Source of the DNA: an uncultured Clostridia bacterium
GTDB taxonomy: Bacteria > Bacillota > Clostridia > Lachnospirales > Lachnospiraceae
Direction: 5' to 3'
NCBI GenBank assembly: GCA_946623485.1
Contig: CAMORF010000051.1
Coordinates: 1 to 10,011 of the forward strand
Length of the DNA stretch: 10,011 bases
The translations under genes were made by a program, and so were the position numbers. Shown piece by piece: positions 1-7,780 of this stretch. The notes under the pieces are model-generated. The model was not told the DNA's origin. It did no database searches and saw nothing but the letters and a program-made list of their open reading frames with translations. Position 1 is the stretch's first letter; each line of letters begins with the position of its first letter.

Positions 1-90
1 TCGAATGAAAATCCTGCGCAATCTGCACAATTTATTTTGTAACAGCTCCTAAATTATACAGACAAAATATAGATAAGATTATACCGGTCA

Positions 91-136
91 ATTCACTGAT
101 CTTTCATTAATAATCAAATATTCACTGATATTTCAT
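91..136. repeat. Pair of 17-bp direct repeats upstream of the diguanylate cyclase promoter
   Basis: Two copies of attcactgatNtttcat lie at 91-107 and 120-136, differing at one base (c or a at N) and starting 29 bp apart. They sit in AT-rich DNA just upstream of the proposed -35 box at 158. Paired direct sites in this position are typical of activator binding, but no regulator is identified. AT-rich DNA can give chance repeats, yet 16 of 17 matching bases makes this less likely. Confidence 0.5.
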
Positions 137-157
137 ATTCCATATTGTCACATACGG

Positions 158-185
158 TTGCATTCTATTGATAGTTGAGTATAAT
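158..185 (+). promoter_or_regulatory. Probable sigma-A promoter of the diguanylate cyclase gene
   Basis: A perfect TATAAT (180-185) is preceded by TTGCAT (158-163) with a 16-bp spacer, in an AT-rich stretch 48 bp before the start codon. The -35 box matches only its TTG half, so activation by a factor bound at the upstream direct repeats would make sense. This is inference from box matching only. Confidence 0.55.
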
Positions 186-232
186 CATAAAAGATTAAAA
201 AAGGATTTATACAATTTATTTAAACAGGATTT

Positions 233-1348
233 ATGAAAATGAAAAAGAAAAACAGAAGGGTCGCCACAGGGTTAATGCGGTGGTTGTTTCCTGATGTACA
301 GAAAAGCTCTTATGAAGGAATTAACCAGGTCAATATCCAGCTGATCAGAAAAGTCAGTCCGCTGTTTCTGGGGTTCACGATCGTATTATTGGTTCTCTAC
401 GGGGGCTATTATGTTCTCCACGGATCGTGGCATTCTCTGGCCCTGAACAGTCTCGTCATTTGTGTCAGTATCTTTGTTTTCGTTTTCGTGATATCAGGAC
501 GCTGGGGGAAGGATCCCTTCGCGGCTTCCAGGAAAAGCACGGCCTGGATGATGGAATTGTTCTATTGGCTGTTTTCTGTCTGGGGCATCGTGGTCTCCTG
601 GAGGATGTACCTGCGCGGAAACCAGATGATGATCATGGACACGGTACAGATCGGATTCATGCTGCTGGTTTGCTGTTATCCTGCCTGGGGAATCATACGG
701 ATCCTGGTGAGCTATATAGCACTTTTCTTACTTCTGTTCCAGGCAGATGGATCTGCCCAGATCAACTTTGCCGTTTATGGCATGATGATCTTTATGACCT
801 GCTTTGGGGTTGTCCTGAGATATGGAATGGAGCTGCGGAATATTGAAATGGTAAGGGATCTGAACAGGTATACCCAAAACCTGCAGCATCGTTCCAGCCA
901 TGACGAGCTGACAGGAATGAAAAACAGGGTTGCTTTGCGTGTGGATTTCCCAAACTATTGCAGGAAAAATGTATGGGTGGTCATGTGCGATGTGGATCAT
1001 TTCAAGCGGTATAATGATACCTATGGTCATGCGGTCGGCGACGAGATTCTGCAGACTTTCGCGGAAAAGATTACAGATTTCTTCGGGGAAGCCAGCACTT
1101 ACAGATATGGCGGGGATGAGTTTCTGATGATCCTGGAGGGTGACTCTCAAAGTGAGATCGGATCTTTGCTGATGATATGGGCGGACGCGATCCGCCGGAT
1201 CCGGCTGGACACCCTGCCGGAGGAGGATGATTTCTCCTGCAGCTATGGATATGAAGAAGGAACGCCGGCCGATGAGCAGGCGCTCAGGAGAATGGTTGTC
1301 CTTGCGGACGAAAAACTGTATCAGATGAAGAAATCCCGTTTCCGCTGA
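233..1348 (+). CDS. Membrane-bound GGDEF diguanylate cyclase
   Basis: Predicted to make cyclic di-GMP from two GTP at the inner face of the membrane (371 aa). About six hydrophobic helices are visible (roughly residues 41-63, 67-88, 103-124, 132-149, 151-170 and 176-196); I do not recognise them as a named sensor family. The GGDEF domain spans about 220-370, with DELTGMKNR near 224-232, DVDHFKRYND at 253-262, an intact GGDEF at 293-297 and a terminal ADEKLY motif. The product-inhibition site RxxD, expected five residues before GGDEF, reads FGEA, so feedback inhibition is probably absent. The first ATG at 233 follows an aggat-type ribosome site; a second ATG two codons on is equally possible. 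It is transcribed alone from its own promoter and ends before a terminator. The small N-terminal domain may sense membrane state or a small molecule; the signal is unknown. Confidence 0.93.
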   Translation: MKMKKKNRRVATGLMRWLFPDVQKSSYEGINQVNIQLIRKVSPLFLGFTIVLLVLYGGYYVLHGSWHSLALNSLVICVSIFVFVFVISGRWGKDPFAASRKSTAWMMELFYWLFSVWGIVVSWRMYLRGNQMMIMDTVQIGFMLLVCCYPAWGIIRILVSYIALFLLLFQADGSAQINFAVYGMMIFMTCFGVVLRYGMELRNIEMVRDLNRYTQNLQHRSSHDELTGMKNRVALRVDFPNYCRKNVWVVMCDVDHFKRYNDTYGHAVGDEILQTFAEKITDFFGEASTYRYGGDEFLMILEGDSQSEIGSLLMIWADAIRRIRLDTLPEEDDFSCSYGYEEGTPADEQALRRMVVLADEKLYQMKKSRFR

Positions 1349-1494
1349 GCCCGATGAGCTGCAGGACGCAGCGAATTACATATCAGCTTTGGCTGACGCG
1401 AAGATGAATCTATGCTCATGCATTGCGCTTTGCACTTAAATAGAATCTGCCCAACGACAGGCGGTCTATGGGATATTGTAGTCCCGAAAGAAAT
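1349..1494. other. Intergenic stretch after the cyclase gene, possible gene remnant
   Basis: The gap between the two signalling genes runs from 1349 to 1779. Its first part has no recognisable gene. A 29-codon plus-strand frame (1412-1501) ends in GLWDIVVPKEMA and its stop lies inside the following terminator stem, so this may be the tail of a lost gene, though there is no ribosome site and no family I recognise. A small stem (gctgc/gcagc) directly after the cyclase stop codon has no T run. The rest of the gap holds the terminator and promoter listed separately. Confidence 0.3.
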
Positions 1495-1531
1495 GGCATA
1501 ACTGGAATACATATCCGGTTATGCCGTTTTA
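1495..1531 (+). terminator. Rho-independent terminator, possibly bidirectional
   Basis: The left arm ggcataactgga (1495-1506) pairs with tccggttatgcc (1514-1525): 12 pairs with one G-U, around a 7-base loop, followed by gtttta. It is placed to end transcription from the diguanylate cyclase gene before the next operon. An A-rich stretch before the left arm (aaagaaat) could supply a T run on the other strand. Confidence 0.7.
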
Positions 1532-1672
1532 TTATGGGCAGGCATCTCGCCTTTACGGTTTTGGATGATTCTCATATGCCTGGTATTCTGCCCGTTTGTC
1601 TTCTTTGTTTCATAGATGCATATAGATAAACTTCCCTGATGCAGGAACAATCCTGCCTATGGAAAGAAAGCA

Positions 1673-1701
1673 TGGAATCAGAAGAACAAAAGTTGTATAA
1701 T
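1673..1701 (+). promoter_or_regulatory. Probable promoter of the binding protein/receptor operon
   Basis: A perfect TATAAT lies at 1696-1701, about 80 bp before the lipoprotein start codon. The best -35 at 17-bp spacing is tggaat (1673-1678), matching the consensus at only three positions. A short perfect hairpin (gcagga/tcctgc, 1641-1656, loop acaa) lies just upstream and has no T run, so it is unlikely to be a terminator. Confidence 0.5.
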
Positions 1702-1766
1702 CAAAACTGTATAGCAGGGGTTGTATGATCAAACTTACATCGTGAACCAAAGCCACGCCATGGAAC

Positions 1767-1773
1767 AGGAGGG
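1767..1773 (+). promoter_or_regulatory. Strong ribosome binding site fixing the lipoprotein start
   Basis: AGGAGGG lies 6 bases before the ATG at 1780, close to ideal spacing, and supports that start, which also gives a well-formed lipoprotein signal peptide. Confidence 0.8.
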
Positions 1774-1779
1774 TGCGGC

Positions 1780-3468
1780 ATGAACAGATTCATTTCCAAC
1801 AGACATGGATACCGCCGGGTGCTGATGTTGATGCTTGTGCTGGTGAGCGTGTTTTTGTCCGCGTGTTCCTCCGGCTCCCATAAGGATGCCACGACAGAGC
1901 CGGAACCCGGGCAGGAGCCTTCGGAGGATCCTTCGCGCTATCTGATTGCCATTGAGGACGAGCCTGACACGGTGGACTTTCAGTGTACGACGATTCATTA
2001 TACCATTGCCCAGAATGTGTTTGACCGTCTGGTTGAGATGGAGAATGACGAGGAGGGAAATGCTCTGATCAGGCCTTCCCTTGCGCAAAGCTGGGAGATC
2101 TCCGGGGACCGGCGCACCTATACCTTTCATCTGCGAGAAGGAGTCAGGTTCAGCAACGGCTCGGCGCTGACGGCTGCTGACGTCTTGTATACATTTACCC
2201 GGCTGCTGACCCACCCGGATACCTGCAACCGGGATATCATTGAGAATATCGTCGGCGCAGACCGCCTGGAGGCAGGCGAGACAAACCATCTGGAAGGCTT
2301 CCAGGTGCTGGGGGATCTCGATTTCTCAATCACCCTTGAGGCACCCTTTGAGGCTTTCCTCGCCTCCCTGTCCATGCCAGGCGCTTCCATTCTGGACGAT
2401 GAGACCACGCGGGAAGCAGGCACCCGTTTCGGGACAGACCCGGAATGGACCATCGGGACAGGCCCCTTCATTCTGCAGGAATGGGTGCCGGGAAAGGGCA
2501 TGCTTCTGAAGGCAAATGCGGACTGCTGGCAGGGTGCGCCGCGCTGCGCAGGATTGAACCTGCGTTTCCTGACCGATCCGGAAGAGATCCGGCTGATGTT
2601 TGAAAACGGCGGGCTGGACATCCTGAATCTGGATGACGTGGGAAGAGCCTCCGAATACTTTATGCACGGAGATATCTATCAGGACAGGCTTTACAGTGTC
2701 CGGCGGATCAGCATTACTTATATTGCCCTGAATGAATCAGTTGCCCCGCTGGATGACGTGCGAGTCAGGAAAGCGTTGCAGTATTCCATCAACCGTCCCA
2801 TCCTGCTGGACGTCGGATACAGCGGGAGGGGGCAGGTGGAGAACGGGATCATGCCCCAGGGACTGTATGGGTGCAATCCGGATCTTGACGAGATCCCCTA
2901 TTCGGCGGAGGATGCAAAAAAACTCCTGCGGGAGGCAGGCTATCCGGACGGGTTTTCCCTGACCTTCAGCGTGAGTTCCGCCACCTCCTTAAGTGAACTA
3001 TCCATGATCCGGGCAGCCGTATCCATGTGGGAAAAGATCGGCGTACACGCAGGGGTGGAAATCCTGCCTGACAGCCGTTTCATGGAACAAAGGAAAAGCG
3101 GCAGCCTTGCCTGCTACTGCGCAACATGGACCGCAGACATCAATGATCCGGACAACTTCTTCTATACATTCTTTGGCAGTGAAGAAAACACCCGGTTCCG
3201 GAGCCTTTGCTATCCGCGCGAAGACATCATGGAACGGATCCGCGATGCCCGTATGATCGCAGACCCGGATGCGCGCGTCCGGGAGTACCGGGAGCTGGAG
3301 AAAACGATCGTCCAGGAGGATGCAGCCTGGATCCCGCTGTTCTCCAGGCTTTACACCTATGTTTCTTCAACGCGGCTGGAGGGGCTGCATCACTCCTGGA
3401 ACGGATCGGTCAAAAACAGATACCGGGACATGTCTGTCACAGATTCTCATGAGGAGAAGAAGCGATGA
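1780..3468 (+). CDS. Family 5 extracellular solute-binding lipoprotein (oligopeptide/dipeptide type)
   Basis: A 562-aa protein expected to be anchored outside the membrane and to bind a peptide or similar small ligand. A basic N-terminus (Arg-8, Arg-12, Arg-13), a hydrophobic stretch at 14-27 and the lipobox LSAC place lipidation at Cys29. The SBP_bac_5 fold shows family motifs: FSNGSALTAADVLYTFTRLL (about 124-143), TGTGPFILQEW near 226-236, LDDVRVRKALQYSINR near 324-339 and YSAEDAKKLLREAGYPDG near 374-391. Length fits the DppA/OppA family. In transporters such proteins hand ligand to a permease, but no permease or ATPase gene is here; the stop codon overlaps the start of a Cache-GGDEF-EAL receptor by ATGA, implying translational coupling. 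I infer it is a sensory accessory protein for that receptor, though it could also serve a distant transporter. The ligand cannot be read from sequence. Confidence 0.92.
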   Translation: MNRFISNRHGYRRVLMLMLVLVSVFLSACSSGSHKDATTEPEPGQEPSEDPSRYLIAIEDEPDTVDFQCTTIHYTIAQNVFDRLVEMENDEEGNALIRPSLAQSWEISGDRRTYTFHLREGVRFSNGSALTAADVLYTFTRLLTHPDTCNRDIIENIVGADRLEAGETNHLEGFQVLGDLDFSITLEAPFEAFLASLSMPGASILDDETTREAGTRFGTDPEWTIGTGPFILQEWVPGKGMLLKANADCWQGAPRCAGLNLRFLTDPEEIRLMFENGGLDILNLDDVGRASEYFMHGDIYQDRLYSVRRISITYIALNESVAPLDDVRVRKALQYSINRPILLDVGYSGRGQVENGIMPQGLYGCNPDLDEIPYSAEDAKKLLREAGYPDGFSLTFSVSSATSLSELSMIRAAVSMWEKIGVHAGVEILPDSRFMEQRKSGSLACYCATWTADINDPDNFFYTFFGSEENTRFRSLCYPREDIMERIRDARMIADPDARVREYRELEKTIVQEDAAWIPLFSRLYTYVSSTRLEGLHHSWNGSVKNRYRDMSVTDSHEEKKR

Positions 3469-6400
3469 AGATACATACCATTCGATTTAAAATTACGGCC
3501 ATCACCCTTGCCGTGATTCTTGCGACCGTCCTGGGGGTCATCGCTGTCTGCTATGCTCCGGTCCGGACGGTGACGGACCATGAGTCCGTTGAGATGATGC
3601 GTCTCATCGGGCAGGATACGCAGAACATCCTGAATCAGTATTTTTCCAGCATAGAGCAGGCTGTGGAAATGACCGCGAGTGAAGCGATCGAATCCCTGGA
3701 CAGTGTGGTCCTGGCCGAATGCGGCGGCGCGGGAACCTATGCGGCGGGCAGCACGAAGACGAAGGAGCAGGAAAACCGGCTGGACGCTTACCTGGCCGTA
3801 TACTGCAGCCAGATTCAGGATACCTTCCAAAGCGTCGCCAGCCATACGTATGGCAGTATCACCTATTATTACTGCATCAATCCGGAAGTCAGCGAGAATG
3901 TGCACGGCTTCTTTTATTCCCGGGTCGGAAAAGCAGGCTTTGTTGGACGGGAACCCCTGGATGCAAGAACACTGGATCCGAAGGATAAAGAACACACTAC
4001 CTGGTATTACACACCGATCGAGCGCGGCCGGCCCTCGTGGGTAGGTCCGTATACTGCTCATTTTCTGGATGAGATATGGATCTGCTCCTATCTGGTACCG
4101 ATCTATAATATGGGCACGCTGATCGGCGTGCTGGGGATGGATATCCCGGTTGACACCATGGTGGAGCAGGTGCGGCCGATCAAGGTCTATGAGACAGGAT
4201 TTGCCAGCCTGTGTGACGCAAGCGGCCACATATTCTATCATCCGAACCTGAGCCAGGGGATTGTCCCGGAGCTTTCAGATCCCTCCGTTTCTGATATGAT
4301 ACTGCAAAATGAAAGCAGCGGCGATACCATGATCCGTTACACGGCAGAGGGGGAGAAGCGGCAGATGTCGTTTTCCACCCTGCAAAATGGAATGAAGCTG
4401 GTCATCACCGCGCCGGTAAAGGAGATCAACGCGCCATGGATCTCATTGGTCAACCGGATCCTGCTGATCCTGATCGCTGCCATTGTCCTCTTCTTCACGG
4501 TTTTGATGATCGCCCTGACTGCTACCACCCGTCCCCTGCAGCGGCTGACATCCGCAGCCCGGAAGCTGGCCGCGGCGGATTATGATGTTGAGCTGGATTA
4601 TAAAGGCAAAGATGAGGTCGGAGAGCTGACGGATGCCTTCCGCCTGATGCGGGATAAGCAAAAGGAATACATCGATGACCTCAATCGCCGGATCTATACG
4701 GATGACCTGACCGGGCTTCCGAACATGCGCTCCTTCTTTTTGCTGGCGCTGGAACACAAGGCTTCCATGCTTGAGGCAGGGAAAAAACCGGCGCTTCTGT
4801 ATATTAACCTGATCGGCATGAAGCATTTCAACCGCCAGTACGGGTTTGAGGAGGGAAACCGGCTGCTTTGCGCATTTGCAGAGATTCTGAAGGATCACTA
4901 CGGCAGGAGGCATGTGTGCCGGTTCAGCCTGGATCATTTCGCCGCAGTGGTCGAGGAACAAGGCCTGGAGAAGGAACTGCATGAGATCTTCGATGCGTGC
5001 CAGGAGATCAACGATCAAAGGTCGCTGCCTGTCCGGGTGGGAATCTACCAGAACAGCATCGAAGACGTCGATGTCAGCGTTGCCTGCGACAGGGCAAAGT
5101 ACGCCTGTGACCTTCGGAGAAAGACTTTTGTCTCCGGTTTCACCTATTTCAGAAAGGGAATGCAGGAGCAGCTCCTGAAGGCACGCTATATCGTCAACCA
5201 CCTGGATCAGGCGTTATCTGAGCAGTGGGTACAGGTTTTTTACCAGCCTCTGGTCAGGGCCGTGAACGGCAAGGTCTGTGATGAGGAAGCCCTCGCGCGG
5301 TGGATAGACCCAACCTGGGGAATGCTGTCCCCGGGAGAATTCATTCCCGCTTTGGAGGAGGCCGGGCTGATCTACCGGCTGGATCTGTATGTGCTGGATC
5401 AGATCCTGGAGAAGCTTCTCCATCAAAAAGAGGTGGGGCTGGCAGTTGTCCCCCATTCCGTAAATCTTTCCCGTTCGGATTTCGATGCGTGTGACATCGT
5501 GGAGGAGATCCGCAGCCGGGTGGATCAGGCAGGGATCGCGCGTGACAGGATCACGATCGAGATTACCGAGAGCATCATCGGGAGCAATTTTGATTTTATG
5601 AAACAGCAGATCGAACGCTTCCGGTCTCTTGGATTCCCCGTATGGATGGATGATTTCGGCAGCGGTTATTCTTCCCTGGATGTTCTGGAGAGCATCCGGT
5701 TTGACCTGATCAAATTTGACATGAGTTTCATGAAGAAGCTCGATGATGGCAAGGATGGCAAGATTATCCTGACAAAGCTGATGGAGATGGCGACGGCGAT
5801 CGGCGTGGATACGGTATGTGAGGGCGTTGAGACCGAGGCACAGAAGCAGTTCCTCCAGGAGATCGGATGCTCCAAGCTTCAGGGGTATTACTATTGCAAG
5901 CCGATCCCCCTGTCCGAGATCATTGAACGGAACCGGAAGGGAATCCAGATCGGATATGAAAACCAGGAGGAGTCCGCTTATTATGAAGCGGTGGGGAGGG
6001 TCAATCTCTATGATCTTGATGTGATCACGTCAGGTGAGGATGGCATGTTCCAGCATTCCTTCAATACGCTGCCCATGGGGATCGTGGAGATCCGTGGAGA
6101 TGCTGCGCGCTTTGTGCGCAGCAACCAGTCTTACCGGGATTTCCTCCGGCGTTTCTTCGACATAGAGCTGTCAGGCCTTGGAGATGCATTTATCCGGTAT
6201 CATTCCGGCTTCCTCTGTCGTGTGATCCAATACTGCTCGGAGATGAGCGGACGTGCCTTCTTCGATGAAACGATGCCGGACGGATATGTAGTGCACACTT
6301 ACATTCGGAGGGTCAGCACCAATCCGGTCAAGGGAGATATCGCGGCCGCCATCGCGATCCTCTCTATCACAGAGCCGGAGGAGGGTACGTCCTACGCGGA

Positions 6401-6767
6401 CATCGCAAGGGCGCTTGCCGCAGACTATTATAATATCTATGTGATTGATCTGGACACAGAGCATTTCATCGAATATACCTCTCAGGTCGGCAGGGAAGAT
6501 CTGGCGGTAGAGCGTCACGGCGAACAGTTCTTCGCGGCGGTGAAACGGGATGTGGCCACACGGATCTACGAGGCGGACAGGGCTCCTTTCCTGAGTGTCT
6601 TCACAAAAGAAAACCTCATCCGGATGCTGGATGAGACGGGTGTTTTTACAACGACGTACCGCCTGATCGACACCGGTGTCCCGGTGTATGCCAACATGAA
6701 GATTACGCGCATGCCGGGCGGAAACCGGATCATCATGGGCATCAGTATCATTGAAGCGCCGCAATAA
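3465..6767 (+). CDS. Cache-HAMP-GGDEF(degenerate)-EAL-PAS receptor, probable c-di-GMP phosphodiesterase
   Basis: An 1100-aa membrane receptor expected to hydrolyse cyclic di-GMP in response to an extracellular signal. Order: helix 9-31; Cache-like extracellular domain about 35-325; helix 327-352; HAMP about 353-405; GGDEF-like domain about 405-560; EAL about 570-820; two PAS-like segments about 860-970 and 978-1098. The GGDEF position reads SLDHF (488-492), so cyclase activity is unlikely, though GTP could still bind and regulate. The EAL domain keeps E608 (EAL), N667, E699 and E702 (EITE), D729-D730 in DDFGSGYSSL, K750, E786 and Q806, so it should be active. The Cache domain has GPYTAHF where amino-acid-binding dCache domains usually have a Y-x-D, suggesting another ligand or indirect sensing. 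The start overlaps the lipoprotein stop; a gaggagaag ribosome site lies inside the upstream gene. The last segment (ADYYNIYVIDLDTEHFIEY) resembles a domain that in related proteins often precedes a GGDEF domain, but here the protein ends. Confidence 0.93.
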   Translation: MKIHTIRFKITAITLAVILATVLGVIAVCYAPVRTVTDHESVEMMRLIGQDTQNILNQYFSSIEQAVEMTASEAIESLDSVVLAECGGAGTYAAGSTKTKEQENRLDAYLAVYCSQIQDTFQSVASHTYGSITYYYCINPEVSENVHGFFYSRVGKAGFVGREPLDARTLDPKDKEHTTWYYTPIERGRPSWVGPYTAHFLDEIWICSYLVPIYNMGTLIGVLGMDIPVDTMVEQVRPIKVYETGFASLCDASGHIFYHPNLSQGIVPELSDPSVSDMILQNESSGDTMIRYTAEGEKRQMSFSTLQNGMKLVITAPVKEINAPWISLVNRILLILIAAIVLFFTVLMIALTATTRPLQRLTSAARKLAAADYDVELDYKGKDEVGELTDAFRLMRDKQKEYIDDLNRRIYTDDLTGLPNMRSFFLLALEHKASMLEAGKKPALLYINLIGMKHFNRQYGFEEGNRLLCAFAEILKDHYGRRHVCRFSLDHFAAVVEEQGLEKELHEIFDACQEINDQRSLPVRVGIYQNSIEDVDVSVACDRAKYACDLRRKTFVSGFTYFRKGMQEQLLKARYIVNHLDQALSEQWVQVFYQPLVRAVNGKVCDEEALARWIDPTWGMLSPGEFIPALEEAGLIYRLDLYVLDQILEKLLHQKEVGLAVVPHSVNLSRSDFDACDIVEEIRSRVDQAGIARDRITIEITESIIGSNFDFMKQQIERFRSLGFPVWMDDFGSGYSSLDVLESIRFDLIKFDMSFMKKLDDGKDGKIILTKLMEMATAIGVDTVCEGVETEAQKQFLQEIGCSKLQGYYYCKPIPLSEIIERNRKGIQIGYENQEESAYYEAVGRVNLYDLDVITSGEDGMFQHSFNTLPMGIVEIRGDAARFVRSNQSYRDFLRRFFDIELSGLGDAFIRYHSGFLCRVIQYCSEMSGRAFFDETMPDGYVVHTYIRRVSTNPVKGDIAAAIAILSITEPEEGTSYADIARALAADYYNIYVIDLDTEHFIEYTSQVGREDLAVERHGEQFFAAVKRDVATRIYEADRAPFLSVFTKENLIRMLDETGVFTTTYRLIDTGVPVYANMKITRMPGGNRIIMGISIIEAPQ

Positions 6768-6806
6768 TCCGGAAATAAATCGTAGCGAATCGTCACAGTC
6801 AGCACG

Positions 6807-6860
6807 CAACCAGGTCCTATTCTTTCATTTGTGGCTGAATAGGAGCTGGTTGTAATTTGT
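6807..6860 (+). terminator. Hairpin terminator of the receptor operon
   Basis: The arms at 6807-6822 and 6837-6852 pair over 16 positions with one mismatch (caaccag...tcctattc against gaatagga...ctggttg), with a 14-base loop. The tail taatttgtta is only moderately T-rich. It lies 40 bases after the receptor stop codon. Confidence 0.6.
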
Positions 6861-6892
6861 TACAGCGCAGTGTCCAGGGAGGAAATGAGTAT

Positions 6893-7157
6893 ATGGTCAG
6901 GCGTGCTTTCTTTCTCAGATTGCTGGGGGTCCTGGAACGCTTTTCCCCGGATTGGGCCTCCCGGCTTCAGATCCGGATTTTACATGACATGACAGCACGG
7001 GCATTTGCCCGGAAAGAAAGCAGATCAGGTCACGATGCTGGAAGCAGGAAAGGAATTCAAGCCTTTTGCGCTTTCCGTGAACAGGCTTGCCGGGTTCCGG
7101 AAAACAGGGATGTTTTTTGACGAACGGATGATCCGGATGCTGCTTCCCAATATGTAA
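6893..7157 (+). pseudogene. Small gene remnant, apparently frameshifted
   Basis: A good ribosome site (gggaggaaatgag) precedes the ATG at 6893. The first frame reads like a real protein: MVRRAFFLRLLGVLERFSP, then RLQIRILHDMTARAF, then becomes low-quality and stops at 7120. A second frame, offset by one base, is protein-like from about 7015 to the stop at 7157 (KEFKPFALSVNRLAGF and FFDERMIRMLLPNM). Joining the frames near 7005-7020 would give about 87 residues. I do not recognise the family. The alternatives are two unrelated small frames or a sequencing error. It ends 9 bases from the bioY stop codon, converging on it. The rest of the 6768-7166 gap holds the terminator and this remnant only. 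Confidence 0.4.
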
Positions 7158-7166
7158 GTCTCCGCA

Positions 7167-7763
7167 TCAGGCGGAAGGCCGGATGCCGGCATATTTGCGG
7201 ATCCGGGGCGCAATCATCAGAGTGACCGCGATCTTGGCCAGGTCGGGGAGAATGAACGGTATGACACACCAGCCGAGCACCGCGGCCAGGGAGACCGGGC
7301 CATTTCCTCTGGAATAAACGACCATGAACCAGGCAGTCCCGAACGCATAACAGATCAGAAGGCCCAAAAGCATGGAGACCAGCTGGATGACGCGTCCATT
7401 TCCAAACAGATGCTCAAAGCCCCACATGAACAGCGCGGAGAACAGGAAACCGATGATGTATCCGCCGGTATTGCCGAGCAGGATGCCGATCCCGCCGGTA
7501 AATCCGGAAAAAACAGGAAGCCCGATGGCACCGAGCAGGATATACACAAGAACGCTCAGGGTTCCGCGTTTTCCGCCCAGGATGCTTACCGCGAGAAATA
7601 CGCCCATGGTCTGGAGCGTAAAGGGAACCGTAGTCTGGATGGAGATCCAGGAACAGACCGTGATGAGCACCGCAAACAGGGCGATGTACACGAGGTCATA
7701 GGTTTTTGAAGCACGTTTTATGGTGCTGGTTTCTTTTGAAAATGATTCTGCAGATGATGTCAT
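7167..7763 (-). CDS. bioY: Biotin ECF transporter substrate-binding subunit BioY
   Basis: A 198-aa integral membrane protein that binds biotin outside and works with the shared ECF energy module (EcfA, EcfA', EcfT), which is not encoded here. Family hallmarks: TVPFTLQTMGVFLAVSILGG near 45-64, GLPVFSGFTGGIGILLGNTG near 81-100 followed by GYIIGF, and a final helix with PDLAK (173-177). About six hydrophobic segments are visible, and the length is normal for BioY. The start at 7763 is fixed by GGGAGGA (plus-strand 7769-7775) five bases upstream. The gene stands alone with a leader of about 300 bases that holds seven tandem repeats, and a BirA-type operator at 8075-8106 predicts repression when biotin is plentiful. 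No clear terminator lies beyond the stop codon; a weak stem (tccgc/gcgga) overlaps it. Confidence 0.95.
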   Translation of the reverse strand: MTSSAESFSKETSTIKRASKTYDLVYIALFAVLITVCSWISIQTTVPFTLQTMGVFLAVSILGGKRGTLSVLVYILLGAIGLPVFSGFTGGIGILLGNTGGYIIGFLFSALFMWGFEHLFGNGRVIQLVSMLLGLLICYAFGTAWFMVVYSRGNGPVSLAAVLGWCVIPFILPDLAKIAVTLMIAPRIRKYAGIRPSA

Positions 7764-7780
7764 ATGATTCCTCCCATGTT

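Noticed and set aside
1641..1656. Terminator at the gcagga/tcctgc hairpin
   Set aside because: The 6-bp stem has no T run on either strand.
1735..2289. Long minus-strand frames opposite the lipoprotein and receptor genes
   Set aside because: They oppose genes with clear domain motifs, show no family features and lack convincing ribosome sites.
1780..3468. Complete peptide ABC transporter locus
   Set aside because: Only the binding protein is present; the next gene is a signalling receptor and no permease or ATPase is in the window.
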